Source: CAZICM01 sp964537685 | GTDB lineage: Bacteria > Myxococcota_A > Polyangia > Polyangiales > Polyangiaceae | Assembly (NCBI GenBank): GCA_964537685.1 | Contig: CAZICM010000041.1 | Span: 18,340-82,339, forward strand | DNA: 64,000 bases | Direction: 5' to 3' | In this document: positions 7,805-15,825 of the stretch, piece by piece | Layout: each line of letters begins with the position of its first letter | Numbering within the stretch: position 1 is the first letter of the stretch | Translations under genes and position numbers: made by a program | The notes under the pieces: generated by a model | Databases searched by the model: none | What the model saw: the letters and a program-made list of their open reading frames with translations, nothing else | What the model was told of the DNA's origin: nothing

Positions 7805-10800
7805 TTGAGTTCTACCGATAAAACTGTTCGCGAAACCAGCGAGGACGCCGCGCCGACGGAAGTGTCTTTATCGCCCGGGCCCAGCCTCAATAGTTCATTT
7901 GATTTTACGCTGCCCGCTCCCAATACATCCGATGAGTCGCTATCCTTGGCGCCCGCCGACGCGGCCCGCCTGCCCGTGGTTGAGGAAGGCAGTTATGGAC
8001 TCAAGGCAGAAATCGCTCAAGGCGGAATAGGCCGTATCCTGCGCGCCAGCGATCAGCGGCTGGAGCGGCCTGTGGCCATCAAGGAACTCATTGAGCGAAC
8101 GCCGTCGGCGGAACGGCGCTTTGTGAGGGAGGCGCTGCTGACTGCGCGCTTGCAGCATCCGAATATCGTGCCTGTGTATGAAGCGGGCCGCTGGCCCTCG
8201 GGCGAACCCTTTTATGCCATGAAGTTTGTGTGCGGGCGGGCGCTGTCGAAAGTCATTGTTGAAGCCCATACCCTCGATCAGCGGCTCGCGCTGTTGCCCC
8301 ATGTGATCGCCGTTGCCGAGGCGATGGCCTATGCCCACAGCGAGGGCATTATTCATCGCGACTTAAAACCTCAAAATGTGCTGGTCGGACCCTTTGGAGA
8401 AACCGTCGTTATCGATTGGGGGCTCGCCAAGAATCTGCGCGATCGCTCTCAAACGCCCCGTATATCGTTCAACCCCAGCCCCAGACCCGAAGCTCAGCAG
8501 GTGAATTCCTCTGCATCCGGCTCATCGGCGCTTACCCTGAGCGGCGCAATTATGGGAACACCGGCTTATATGCCACCCGAACAAGCGGATGGGCGTTTGG
8601 TGGATGAGCGGGCCGATGTGTATGCGCTTGGAGCGATGCTGTACCATTTGCTGGCGGGCAGCATGCCTTACCACAAGAGCGCGTCGGGAGATGTGCTGAA
8701 GGAAGTGAGATTGGGGCCTCCAGAGCCTTTGGATCGGCTTCAGTCCGGGGTGCCCAAAGATTTGCTTACGATTGTTCAGAAGGCGATGGAGCGCGAGCCG
8801 GACAAGCGCTATAAGACGGCGGCCGAGCTCGCGCTCGATTTAAGGCGTTTTCAGACGGGACAAATCGTCCAGGCCCATCATTATTCGCGCCGGGAAAGAG
8901 TGCTGCGTTTTATAAAAAAGCGGCGTTTGCCTCTTCTGATTTTATCCGCGGCGCTTTTTTTGGTGGCGGTTGTTGCCACGGTGAGCATCATGGGGGTGAT
9001 AAATGCCCGCGATCAAGCGAGGCATGAGCGCGATCGGGCTAGTATTGCCGAACAAAAATCCACGGATCGGGCCGATGGATTAACCTTGGTGGAGGCAAAG
9101 GCGGTCGTCTCCCGGGAGCCCTTGGAAAGTTTGGCGTGGTTAAAGACGCTTTCCCCCGGTTTCGATCGGACAAAGACGGTGAGACTCATTGCGGCCGACG
9201 CTTTTTCCCGGGGAGTGCCGCGCTTGCTTCGGGGGCCGGGCGCCGCTGTCAACAATATCGCCTTCTCTCCCGATGGTGAATGGCTTGCTGCCGCGAGCGA
9301 CGATCGCCGCGTGTATTTGTGGGAAACGGGCGGAGATGGGCACAAAGTGCTGGAGGGGCACAGCGATGAAGTGTGGGAGCTAGGATTTCACAAAAGCGGG
9401 GGAATATTAATCACCACATCCAAGGATGCGAGTGTGCGGGTTTGGGACGTTCAGCAAGGTCAAAGCCGGGCTCTCTTGGGGCATGAAGGCCCAATCAACG
9501 GCCTCGATTTTCTTCGCGATGGCCGGCTGTTGACGGCGGGGCGAGATGGTCAGATCCATGTATGGAATGCAAGCGGGGGAGAGGGAAAGTTGCTCTACAA
9601 TTCACCACGGGAGGAGTTGAGGAGCAGTGTATGTTCTAACGCGAGACGCGCGGTATTTAGCGCAAAAGGCGCGTTATTTATATTCGATGCACAAAATGAT
9701 ACATTACAGGAATGGCCTGGCCAAGAATTACCTGCGACGGCCATCGCCTGTTCCCCCGATGGAACTTCTGCGGTGACGGGCGACGATAAGGGGGGATTGC
9801 GCGCTTGGGATCTGGCCACTGGAAAAACAGAGTATTTTCAAGGACATGAGGCATCCGTGCGGACGCTGATGTTCACCCATCGGGGAGGGCGGTTTTTTAG
9901 TGGGGGCTTTGATAGAACAGTGCGCGTATGGTCTCTGGGCCAAAATACACCGGAAACCATATTTAAGGGGCATGAAGGCGCGGTTTATCGTATTACCTTA
10001 AGTCCCGATGGAAACAGCCTCGTCAGCGCTTCCGCCGATCACAGCGCGAGGATTTGGGACCTTGAATCGGGCACGGCGAGGATACTGATAGGCGCCCATG
10101 ATGGAATCAGTTCAGCCGAATATTCCAAGGATGGAAAGTGGCTGGCCGTTGCGAGTTACGATCAATCGATACGCCTTTACCGCGTGGATGCGCTTCGCGA
10201 TAGGGTTGTGGGTTTGCACCGGATGGCCGCGCATAAGATGGCTTTGTCGCCTGATGGCAAGCATGCCATTACGGCGTCCAAAGATGGGACTTTGCTAATT
10301 ACAGACGTGGAAACAGGGCAATCTCGGCCCTTTGCTTCGGCGGGAGGGGCATTGAGGAGTCTAGCCTATTCATCCGGCGGGGATTATGTGGCGGGTGCTT
10401 GTGAGGATGGCCGGGTGCGTTTATGGAAAAAATCCGGCGAGGAAGCCAGAATCTTCGAAGGGCATACCCGGGCCGTTCAGGCGATGGACTTTTCCCCAGG
10501 CATTCAGCAGGCAAAATCCTTAAATACCCTTGCGTCTGCGGGCGCCGATGGAAGCGTGAAGCTATGGACCCTGGATACAGGCGCCGTTCAGACGCTTTAC
10601 CAAGGGGAGCAAGGAATCGCCTCGCTCGCCTTTTCACCCGATGGGGGAAAGCTTGCCCTAGGCGTGGAAGATGGCTCTGTACTCCTGTTTTCGGGCATAG
10701 ATACCGAGATAGAAGCAAAAGAGCGGAAACCTATTCGGCTGCTTGGACATAAGGGGAGCGTATTGTCGCTTCGGTTTTCCCCGGATGGCCGGATGCTGGC

Positions 10801-11314
10801 GACTGGAAGCCTCGATCACACCATTCGGCTATGGAGCGGCGCATCGGGAGCATGTCTTCACACCTTGGATGCGGGGGGCTCGGGTATTGAGCATCTGATC
10901 TTCTTCAACGATGGAAAACACCTCGCTTCTCTCGGTGGAGAGGCCAATGCAAGGCTTTGGAATACCGAAAACGGTGAACGGCTGGACGTATTGAGAGGGC
11001 ACCGGGCCCGAGTGACAACGATGGCCCTTTCACCCGATGGAACTCGGCTGGCTACCGGTGGCAATGATGGGATGATTCGCCTCTGGGAGTTGGATGTCGG
11101 GGAAAGCCGCGTGTTAAGTGGTCATCAAGGGGCTGTACATAGCGTGGCCTTTGGGGATGGAGGGAAGTTACTGATATCGATAGGAGAAGACGGGACCATT
11201 CGCCGCTGGATGGATGATTTGCCTATGGAAAAAGCATCGGTACGCAAAGCGATTGAGCAAGCGACGCCCGAAACGGTAGAAAGCATGGGGGCGTCGTGGT
11301 TAAAGCCAAATTGA
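7805..11314 (+). CDS. Transmembrane Ser/Thr protein kinase with C-terminal WD40 propellers
   Basis: 1169-aa signalling protein. A Ser/Pro-rich N-terminal segment leads into a Hanks-type kinase: glycine loop AQGGIG (about residue 71), catalytic Lys93 (VAIKE), HRDLKPQN (184-191), metal site DWG (204-206, replacing DFG) and GTPAYMPPEQ (251-260). One transmembrane helix (about 376-399) places the remaining 750 residues outside the cytoplasm. These contain about fifteen WD40-type repeats, recognisable from closing strands such as VRVWDV, ARIWDL and IRLWEL, enough for two seven-bladed propellers that could sense or bind a ligand. No ATG is available before the kinase core, so the TTG at 7805 is the likely start; it lacks a clear ribosome binding site. 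It follows the FolB fusion gene by 76 nt. Confidence 0.88.
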   Translation: MSSTDKTVRETSEDAAPTEVSLSPGPSLNSSFDFTLPAPNTSDESLSLAPADAARLPVVEEGSYGLKAEIAQGGIGRILRASDQRLERPVAIKELIERTPSAERRFVREALLTARLQHPNIVPVYEAGRWPSGEPFYAMKFVCGRALSKVIVEAHTLDQRLALLPHVIAVAEAMAYAHSEGIIHRDLKPQNVLVGPFGETVVIDWGLAKNLRDRSQTPRISFNPSPRPEAQQVNSSASGSSALTLSGAIMGTPAYMPPEQADGRLVDERADVYALGAMLYHLLAGSMPYHKSASGDVLKEVRLGPPEPLDRLQSGVPKDLLTIVQKAMEREPDKRYKTAAELALDLRRFQTGQIVQAHHYSRRERVLRFIKKRRLPLLILSAALFLVAVVATVSIMGVINARDQARHERDRASIAEQKSTDRADGLTLVEAKAVVSREPLESLAWLKTLSPGFDRTKTVRLIAADAFSRGVPRLLRGPGAAVNNIAFSPDGEWLAAASDDRRVYLWETGGDGHKVLEGHSDEVWELGFHKSGGILITTSKDASVRVWDVQQGQSRALLGHEGPINGLDFLRDGRLLTAGRDGQIHVWNASGGEGKLLYNSPREELRSSVCSNARRAVFSAKGALFIFDAQNDTLQEWPGQELPATAIACSPDGTSAVTGDDKGGLRAWDLATGKTEYFQGHEASVRTLMFTHRGGRFFSGGFDRTVRVWSLGQNTPETIFKGHEGAVYRITLSPDGNSLVSASADHSARIWDLESGTARILIGAHDGISSAEYSKDGKWLAVASYDQSIRLYRVDALRDRVVGLHRMAAHKMALSPDGKHAITASKDGTLLITDVETGQSRPFASAGGALRSLAYSSGGDYVAGACEDGRVRLWKKSGEEARIFEGHTRAVQAMDFSPGIQQAKSLNTLASAGADGSVKLWTLDTGAVQTLYQGEQGIASLAFSPDGGKLALGVEDGSVLLFSGIDTEIEAKERKPIRLLGHKGSVLSLRFSPDGRMLATGSLDHTIRLWSGASGACLHTLDAGGSGIEHLIFFNDGKHLASLGGEANARLWNTENGERLDVLRGHRARVTTMALSPDGTRLATGGNDGMIRLWELDVGESRVLSGHQGAVHSVAFGDGGKLLISIGEDGTIRRWMDDLPMEKASVRKAIEQATPETVESMGASWLKPN

Positions 11315-11390
11315 AAAATCAATGGTCACCGGCCCGTGAAGGTTGTGGTAAACGCTTGGTTGGACGATAATGGATGATAAAGGAGGATGA

Positions 11391-11978
11391 GTGAAAACAC
11401 AGATCGGTCAGGCTTGGCTTCGCTTCTTCGGATGGAAACTCGAAACGGTTCACGAGGCTCCTCCCAAATTTGTCCTTGTTGCCGCGCCCCATACATCCAA
11501 TTGGGATTTGCCCTTTATGCTGGCCACATCCTATGTGATGGAGATCCCTATTTCATGGATGGGCAAGCATACCTTGTTCGTTCCGCCGTTTAATGCGTTT
11601 TTTAAGGCGCTCGGCGGTATTCCCGTCGATAGGCGGGCCCGCCATAACAAAGTTCAATGGGCTATCGAGCAGTTTGAGAAAAACGATCGTTTGGTGCTCG
11701 CGGTTCCGCCCAAAGGGACGCGCGGCAAGGCCGATTATTGGAAGTCAGGTTTTTATCATATCGCCCTGGGCGCAAAAGTTCCTATCGGGCTGGGCTATCT
11801 CGATTTTGAAAAGAAGACATGCGGTATTCTTGGGTTTGTTATGCCTACCGGCGATGTGCGCGCCGATATGGATAAGTTGCGCGCTTTTTATCAGGATATC
11901 AAAGGCAAGCATGCCGATCGCCAAATGATTCCCCGCTTAAAAGAAGAAGATGCCAAAAACCCCAGCGATAAAGCCTAA
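11391..11978 (+). CDS. PlsC-like lysophospholipid acyltransferase
   Basis: 195-aa acyltransferase of the glycerophosphate acyltransferase superfamily, expected to work at the inner membrane. The HX4D catalytic motif is HTSNWD (about residues 34-39), a GGIPVDR block forms the substrate-binding motif II, and PKGTR (about 107-111) stands where most relatives have PEGTR. The start is a GTG at 11391 with an excellent AAAGGAGG at 11379-11386; a competing ATG four nt upstream is in another frame. Short members of this group act on lysophospholipids or on lipid precursors; the exact acceptor is unknown. The Glu-to-Lys change in the third motif is shared with some bacterial YihG/lyso-PL-type relatives, so it need not abolish activity. 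It ends six nt before a convergent gene. Confidence 0.83.
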   Translation: MKTQIGQAWLRFFGWKLETVHEAPPKFVLVAAPHTSNWDLPFMLATSYVMEIPISWMGKHTLFVPPFNAFFKALGGIPVDRRARHNKVQWAIEQFEKNDRLVLAVPPKGTRGKADYWKSGFYHIALGAKVPIGLGYLDFEKKTCGILGFVMPTGDVRADMDKLRAFYQDIKGKHADRQMIPRLKEEDAKNPSDKA

Positions 11979-11984
11979 ACTGGA

Positions 11985-12425
11985 TTATACAGTTCCTTCC
12001 AGCAGATAGCGAAGGATAGCTTGTTCATCCGTGCTCACAAAGCGCTCCATACCATCTTCCTCGGCCACGCGCTTTACTTGCATCGCGCCAAGCGCGCTCT
12101 TCACCAGTACACCTTGCCGCAGAAGGCCGCGGTATGCCCTTTTTCTCATCCGGCTCGCGCTCGATTCAAAGGCCGGATCGTTCCGGCCAGGCGATTTCCG
12201 TACATCGATCAGGATGACCCGCCCCGCCCGGCCATGCTTATCTATGGCTGTTGCCATTCCGTTCATAAAATCTTCGAGTTCTTTTAAGGTGGCAAACGGA
12301 ATATGATTGCGCTCATAGCGAATAAAGGGGCCCGACGGATCGGCGACGATGAAGCCGTACTCGCCGCGGAATATCTCCTTAAGGTTTGCAGGCTGTGCAA
12401 TGGGGCGGGGCGGCGACGCTGACAT
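11985..12425 (-). CDS. Hypothetical protein, possible SpoIIAA/STAS-like fold
   Basis: 146-aa cytoplasmic protein without signal peptide. The pattern FIVADPSGPFIRYERNHIPF, a helix with KELEDFMNGM, a strand RVILIDVRKSPGRNDPAFE, and a helix with SRMRKRAYRGLLR is what I would expect of SpoIIAA-like or STAS proteins that are frequent and functionally uncharacterised in myxobacteria; no specific function can be named. I chose the ATG at 12425; a TTG at 12440 would overlap the upstream gene. It starts four nt after the stop of the lipoprotein gene 12430-13065 and is probably translated from the same transcript, and it converges on the acyltransferase gene. A small regulatory or scaffold protein is the best guess, at low certainty. 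Confidence 0.7.
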   Translation of the reverse strand: MSASPPRPIAQPANLKEIFRGEYGFIVADPSGPFIRYERNHIPFATLKELEDFMNGMATAIDKHGRAGRVILIDVRKSPGRNDPAFESSASRMRKRAYRGLLRQGVLVKSALGAMQVKRVAEEDGMERFVSTDEQAILRYLLEGTV

Positions 12426-12429
12426 GGCG

Positions 12430-13065
12430 CTAACCGCCAAGAGGTCCGCAGGCTAGATATCCTTGAGGCAGTATCGACACGGGCTGGCATTGGGTCGGAA
12501 TAAACATTCCATTAAAAAAAGCGGGCGGGCAGCCGGGTTCCATCTCGCCAAGCTGATCGCAGAGCACGATATTGGGATAGAGACATGTGCTTTCACAGCT
12601 TGAAGATGAATAAAAAGAGGTCTGCGCAATTGTCGTTTCTATGGCGCAGCAGACTTGGCTGGCCGGGCAGTCTTCGCTCGTATGGCATTCTATGCGGGAT
12701 AGACCTTGTTGAGCGTTACAGCCGTCTTGTCCAGCCCCTCCGCTAACGCATTCTCCATTCTGGCTCAGTATATTCCAGCAGCAGGCATTCGTACTATCAA
12801 TGAGGCACGGTTTAGCCCCGCAGGGGATCATAAGCAGTTCGATCGTCCCGCCGCCTCCGCTGCTTGAGCCGGCCGAGCCGCCCTGCCCGATATCTCCCGA
12901 TGAAGAAGACGTTTGGGCGCCCCCCTGTCCGCCCTGACTTCCTCCTAGGCCAGAAGACGAGGCATTCGGCCCCTCCTCCGAAAAAGAAAGGTCGTCGATG
13001 CCTATCGCCGTGCGGCAAGCCGCAGCGGCAATGCTCAAGCCCAAAAGAAAAAACCAGCGTGGCAT
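12430..13065 (-). CDS. Cys-rich lipoprotein with Ser/Gly spacer
   Basis: 211-aa exported lipoprotein. Signal peptide with lipobox AAAC is followed directly by CRTAIGIDDLSF, the same post-lipobox motif seen in the two lectin-like lipoproteins at 863 and 1481. A Ser/Gly-rich stretch (about residues 33-72) forms a flexible spacer, then comes a Cys-rich domain with CGAKPC, NACCWN, CHTSEDCP, QVCC, SSSCESTC and later single Cys residues, at least six potential disulfides, with no recognised fold. No catalytic motif is visible. It sits between the hypothetical gene 13101-13940 (35-nt gap) and 11985-12425 (four-nt gap), all on the minus strand, so a three-gene operon is likely. Role unknown; a surface or matrix protein is plausible. 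Confidence 0.78.
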   Translation of the reverse strand: MPRWFFLLGLSIAAAACRTAIGIDDLSFSEEGPNASSSGLGGSQGGQGGAQTSSSSGDIGQGGSAGSSSGGGGTIELLMIPCGAKPCLIDSTNACCWNILSQNGECVSGGAGQDGCNAQQGLSRIECHTSEDCPASQVCCAIETTIAQTSFYSSSSCESTCLYPNIVLCDQLGEMEPGCPPAFFNGMFIPTQCQPVSILPQGYLACGPLGG

Positions 13066-13100
13066 CGATTCACTTCTTATCGGGTAATGTTGACATCCAG

Positions 13101-13940
13101 CTAGCCGTCGACGAGCACGCGATATCCTTCATCCATGGCGCGGGCCGCGGCTTGCATCAGCATCGGCGCGACTTCCTGCAATTCGCCGAGCGTGCGCGAG
13201 TCGGCGATATGCTTCACTTGTTCAAAAGCCGCCTGGGCGCGGGCCTGAAGCTCTTCCTCGCTTGGATTGCCGCTTCCATCGACGGTAAGTTCAATCGATC
13301 CATCTTCTTTTAGGCCGATGCGGGTCCGCACATACTCGACAAATTGATTGAAAAACAGCGCATAGGCCACGAGCAGGGGAGGCTCGTCCAAATCGATAAA
13401 CAGGCCGGCGAGCAGTTGAGCGCTGTCGAGGCTGTGTTCTTCGTTCTCCCAAACCAACGTGGCGCTGAGCGGCGCGCTCCGCTGGGCGAGTGAGCCTTCG
13501 GGGCCGCGGTTTTCGTGCCAGGGCGTTTCTCCTTCGATGGTGGAGATGATGTCGAGCCAGATTTGATTGGGGATGCTTTCGGGTTCGGTCACTTTAGAGC
13601 AGAAGTACTCAAAAAGAAGCTCTTCGGTGACTTCGTCGACGGGGTAGGTGATGTAGTGATAACAGCCGATGGCTTTCCCGCCGGAGAGCGGGCAGTTTTC
13701 GCAATCGGGGATGCCCTGTTCAAAGCTGCCGAGCTCGGCCAGGATGCCATCGTAGGTGAGTTCCCTGGGCTCCCTTCCTGTGACGGCGACGCGCACTTTG
13801 ACTTTGGGTTTTTCGTTGTCGGGAACGCGTTCCTCGATCAGCCGGCGATAGGCGCCCAGCTTGATCTTTGAAAGGAATACGTCCGGGCCAAGTTCGTCCT
13901 GGAGTGCGCATCCGCGCCAGCCAATGAAATCTGCTCCCAT
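13101..13940 (-). CDS. Hypothetical protein with a clustered-Cys motif
   Basis: 279-aa protein that I do not recognise. It is acidic, has no signal peptide or membrane segment and is probably cytoplasmic. The most distinctive feature is CENCPLSGGKAIGC followed by YHY (about residues 79-95), a CXXC plus third Cys that could bind zinc or a cluster. The opening segment contains WRGCALQDELG and the rest looks alpha-helical, with an acidic LFIDLDEPPLLVAYALFF region and a long C-terminal helix rich in Ala and Glu. The ATG at 13940 has no strong ribosome binding site. It heads a probable three-gene minus-strand operon with the Cys-rich lipoprotein and the STAS-like protein, and is divergent from the AgmX-like lipoprotein gene (152-nt gap). 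Confidence 0.72.
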   Translation of the reverse strand: MGADFIGWRGCALQDELGPDVFLSKIKLGAYRRLIEERVPDNEKPKVKVRVAVTGREPRELTYDGILAELGSFEQGIPDCENCPLSGGKAIGCYHYITYPVDEVTEELLFEYFCSKVTEPESIPNQIWLDIISTIEGETPWHENRGPEGSLAQRSAPLSATLVWENEEHSLDSAQLLAGLFIDLDEPPLLVAYALFFNQFVEYVRTRIGLKEDGSIELTVDGSGNPSEEELQARAQAAFEQVKHIADSRTLGELQEVAPMLMQAAARAMDEGYRVLVDG

Positions 13941-14092
13941 AGTGGTGGGCCGAGCAGAATCATGCTTTTTGGCGCTTGTCGAGTTGTTTTGTTGTTCTTC
14001 TTTTTATTTTTCGGGGTGGAACTTTGGGGGCTCGGGGCAGTCGATCACCGGGTTCATCAGGTTCAGCGGGTCACATTTTTTTGGTGCCAGTT

Positions 14093-14734
14093 ATGCGCGG
14101 GTATATCCATTGCATTGGATTTTTTATCCATTTGATCGTGCTTTCGGGCTGTGGTGGGCCATCTTCGCCTCAGTCCCGGCCGCAGCTTTCCGGCGGGGAG
14201 AGACGGATTGAGGGTGAGGCGGCCGGTGAATGGGAGCTAAAGCCTTACGAAGATCCTTGGCTTGGCCTTTTATCGGTGCCCGCGCCTCCGCTTTCGGCTT
14301 CTTTGCCCGAAGAGCCTCCTCCGCCCGCCGTGGTTGAACATCCGCCGACCTATGGAACCTGTGTAGGTACGCCTTCCACAGCGGTTAAGAAAAAGCATAG
14401 CCAGTACATGTGTTGTTATACGCCGCCGAGTTATTTTCAGCAGCGAATACGAAAGAAGTGGACAGATATAAAAGCGTGTTATTCGGCCGCATTGGCGCGG
14501 GATGCGAAGACCCAAGGACGCATTGTCTCAAAGTTTACGATTGAAGAAGATGGTTCGGTCAAACAGGCGTGTGACAATGGTTCAACCGTGGGCGATCCTG
14601 TGCTTGTGGAGTGTGTGCTGAAGGTGATGACGACGGTTGAATTTGATGCATATTCAATAGACGATCCATGCCCCGCGGTGACGTTAATGTATCCGATTCA
14701 ATTTTCGCCCGAGCCTGAGTCGGTTCAAAATTAA
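14093..14734 (+). CDS. Lipoprotein with AgmX/PglI-type C-terminal domain
   Basis: 213-aa lipoprotein; the ATG at 14093 gives a signal peptide with lipobox LSGC, while the open frame upstream lacks one. A Pro-rich middle part (about residues 55-85) is followed by the domain found at the C terminus of myxobacterial gliding and adventurous-motility proteins such as AgmX and PglI: a helix with IKACYSAALARD, then GRIVSKFTIEEDGSV, then a Cys-containing VLVECVLKVM and a closing MYPIQF. In those proteins the domain resembles TonB C-terminal folds and is thought to act in the periplasm. This is a stand-alone version, so a link to motility is inference only. Its last four nt overlap the convergent metallophosphoesterase gene. 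Confidence 0.8.
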   Translation: MRGYIHCIGFFIHLIVLSGCGGPSSPQSRPQLSGGERRIEGEAAGEWELKPYEDPWLGLLSVPAPPLSASLPEEPPPPAVVEHPPTYGTCVGTPSTAVKKKHSQYMCCYTPPSYFQQRIRKKWTDIKACYSAALARDAKTQGRIVSKFTIEEDGSVKQACDNGSTVGDPVLVECVLKVMTTVEFDAYSIDDPCPAVTLMYPIQFSPEPESVQN

Positions 14735-15825
14735 TCAACGCGTACGACAGCAATTTGATCAATACGCTGATTGGGCACGACATCCACCGAAAGAAAATGG
14801 CGGCCCACACCATCGAGCCGTTCGGGAATGGCGCCGCCTCCTCCCGAAATATAGGCGGGGATGCCTGCGTGTTCAAAGGTGTAAAAGGAATGGATATGCC
14901 CGTAAAAACAGGTGTCAACGCGGGCATCGCCGAGTTTTTTAAGCACCATATTGGCTTCGCCCCGGTTGGCGAGTCCTCCGCTCCGCAGTCCCGCCGGATC
15001 GAGAAGCGGGATATGCATGGTCACAAAGTGAATGCGGTCTTTGCCTTCTTCCAGCCATTCATCGAGCCAGGTGTGGGCAAGGGGCGCTATCGAGGCGCTG
15101 GCCGAGTCGATCATGCTAAATTGAACGGATCGATAAACAAATCGATAATTACCACGCCCAAAGTATTCATGATATAATTCTGGGGATGTGCCCAGCTCGT
15201 GGTTGCCAAGTGTGGCATAGCAGGGAATTTGAAGGGTTTTCATTTCACGCTGAAATTGTTCTAATTGTTCGCGCGTGCCCATTGAGGTTAAATCGCCGCT
15301 GATAAGCGCGAAGCGTATGCCCGGATGGGAATTCATTCGATGATAAATATCTTGTACTTGATTGAGTTTTTCCTGAACGTCGGCGAATACAGCGAAGCGA
15401 AAGGGTTCGGTGGAATTGGCGTCGGGGGGTGCGAGGGTCAGCGTGGTTTTACCCGGCGGGAGCTCGAGGGTGTAGTGTTTTTCGGTAACGGTTGGGTTGG
15501 CCAGGGCCGTGATATTCACGGGTTGGGTATCGTCCCGCTGGGCCAGCAATTCGGCATCAGCGAGGGTATTTTCGATATGAACAGTCCATGTTCCGGGGCT
15601 GTCCGCGGACAGTTCAAGGGTGAAGCTTGGAGCGCCTGCCCAGAGAGAGATTTCGTTGGCTGAAAATCGGCGGATGGCCGCGAGTCCTTCATGAACAAGA
15701 ATGTTTGCGCCTGTTCGCTCGGCCTTGCCCACTTCAAGATCGCGTTCGGCGCGATCGCGTCCGGCATTGAGGCAGGACGGCGTTAAACTCAACAAACACA
15801 AGGGGAGAGCAAGAAAATGGCGCAT
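14731..15825 (-). CDS. Calcineurin-like metallophosphoesterase lipoprotein
   Basis: 364-aa exported enzyme. Lipobox TPSC after a short signal peptide anchors it to a membrane. An N-terminal region (about residues 45-145) reads as a beta-rich, fibronectin-like or purple-acid-phosphatase-type accessory domain. The catalytic domain shows the ordered metal-binding motifs FADVQ (first site, with Asp), SGDLTS, GNHE, VTMHIPL and GHIHSF, so both metals should be bound and hydrolysis of a phosphomonoester or diester outside the cytoplasm is expected. It begins at the stop of the upstream outer-membrane-like gene in a TGATG one-nt overlap, pointing to translational coupling. The substrate is not predictable. 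Its 3' end overlaps the convergent AgmX-type lipoprotein gene by four nt. Confidence 0.88.
   Translation of the reverse strand: MRHFLALPLCLLSLTPSCLNAGRDRAERDLEVGKAERTGANILVHEGLAAIRRFSANEISLWAGAPSFTLELSADSPGTWTVHIENTLADAELLAQRDDTQPVNITALANPTVTEKHYTLELPPGKTTLTLAPPDANSTEPFRFAVFADVQEKLNQVQDIYHRMNSHPGIRFALISGDLTSMGTREQLEQFQREMKTLQIPCYATLGNHELGTSPELYHEYFGRGNYRFVYRSVQFSMIDSASASIAPLAHTWLDEWLEEGKDRIHFVTMHIPLLDPAGLRSGGLANRGEANMVLKKLGDARVDTCFYGHIHSFYTFEHAGIPAYISGGGGAIPERLDGVGRHFLSVDVVPNQRIDQIAVVRVD

Noticed and set aside
7518..7808. Plus-strand frame overlapping the end of the FolB fusion and the kinase start
   Set aside because: Shadow of the fusion gene, with no protein character; the kinase uses TTG 7805.
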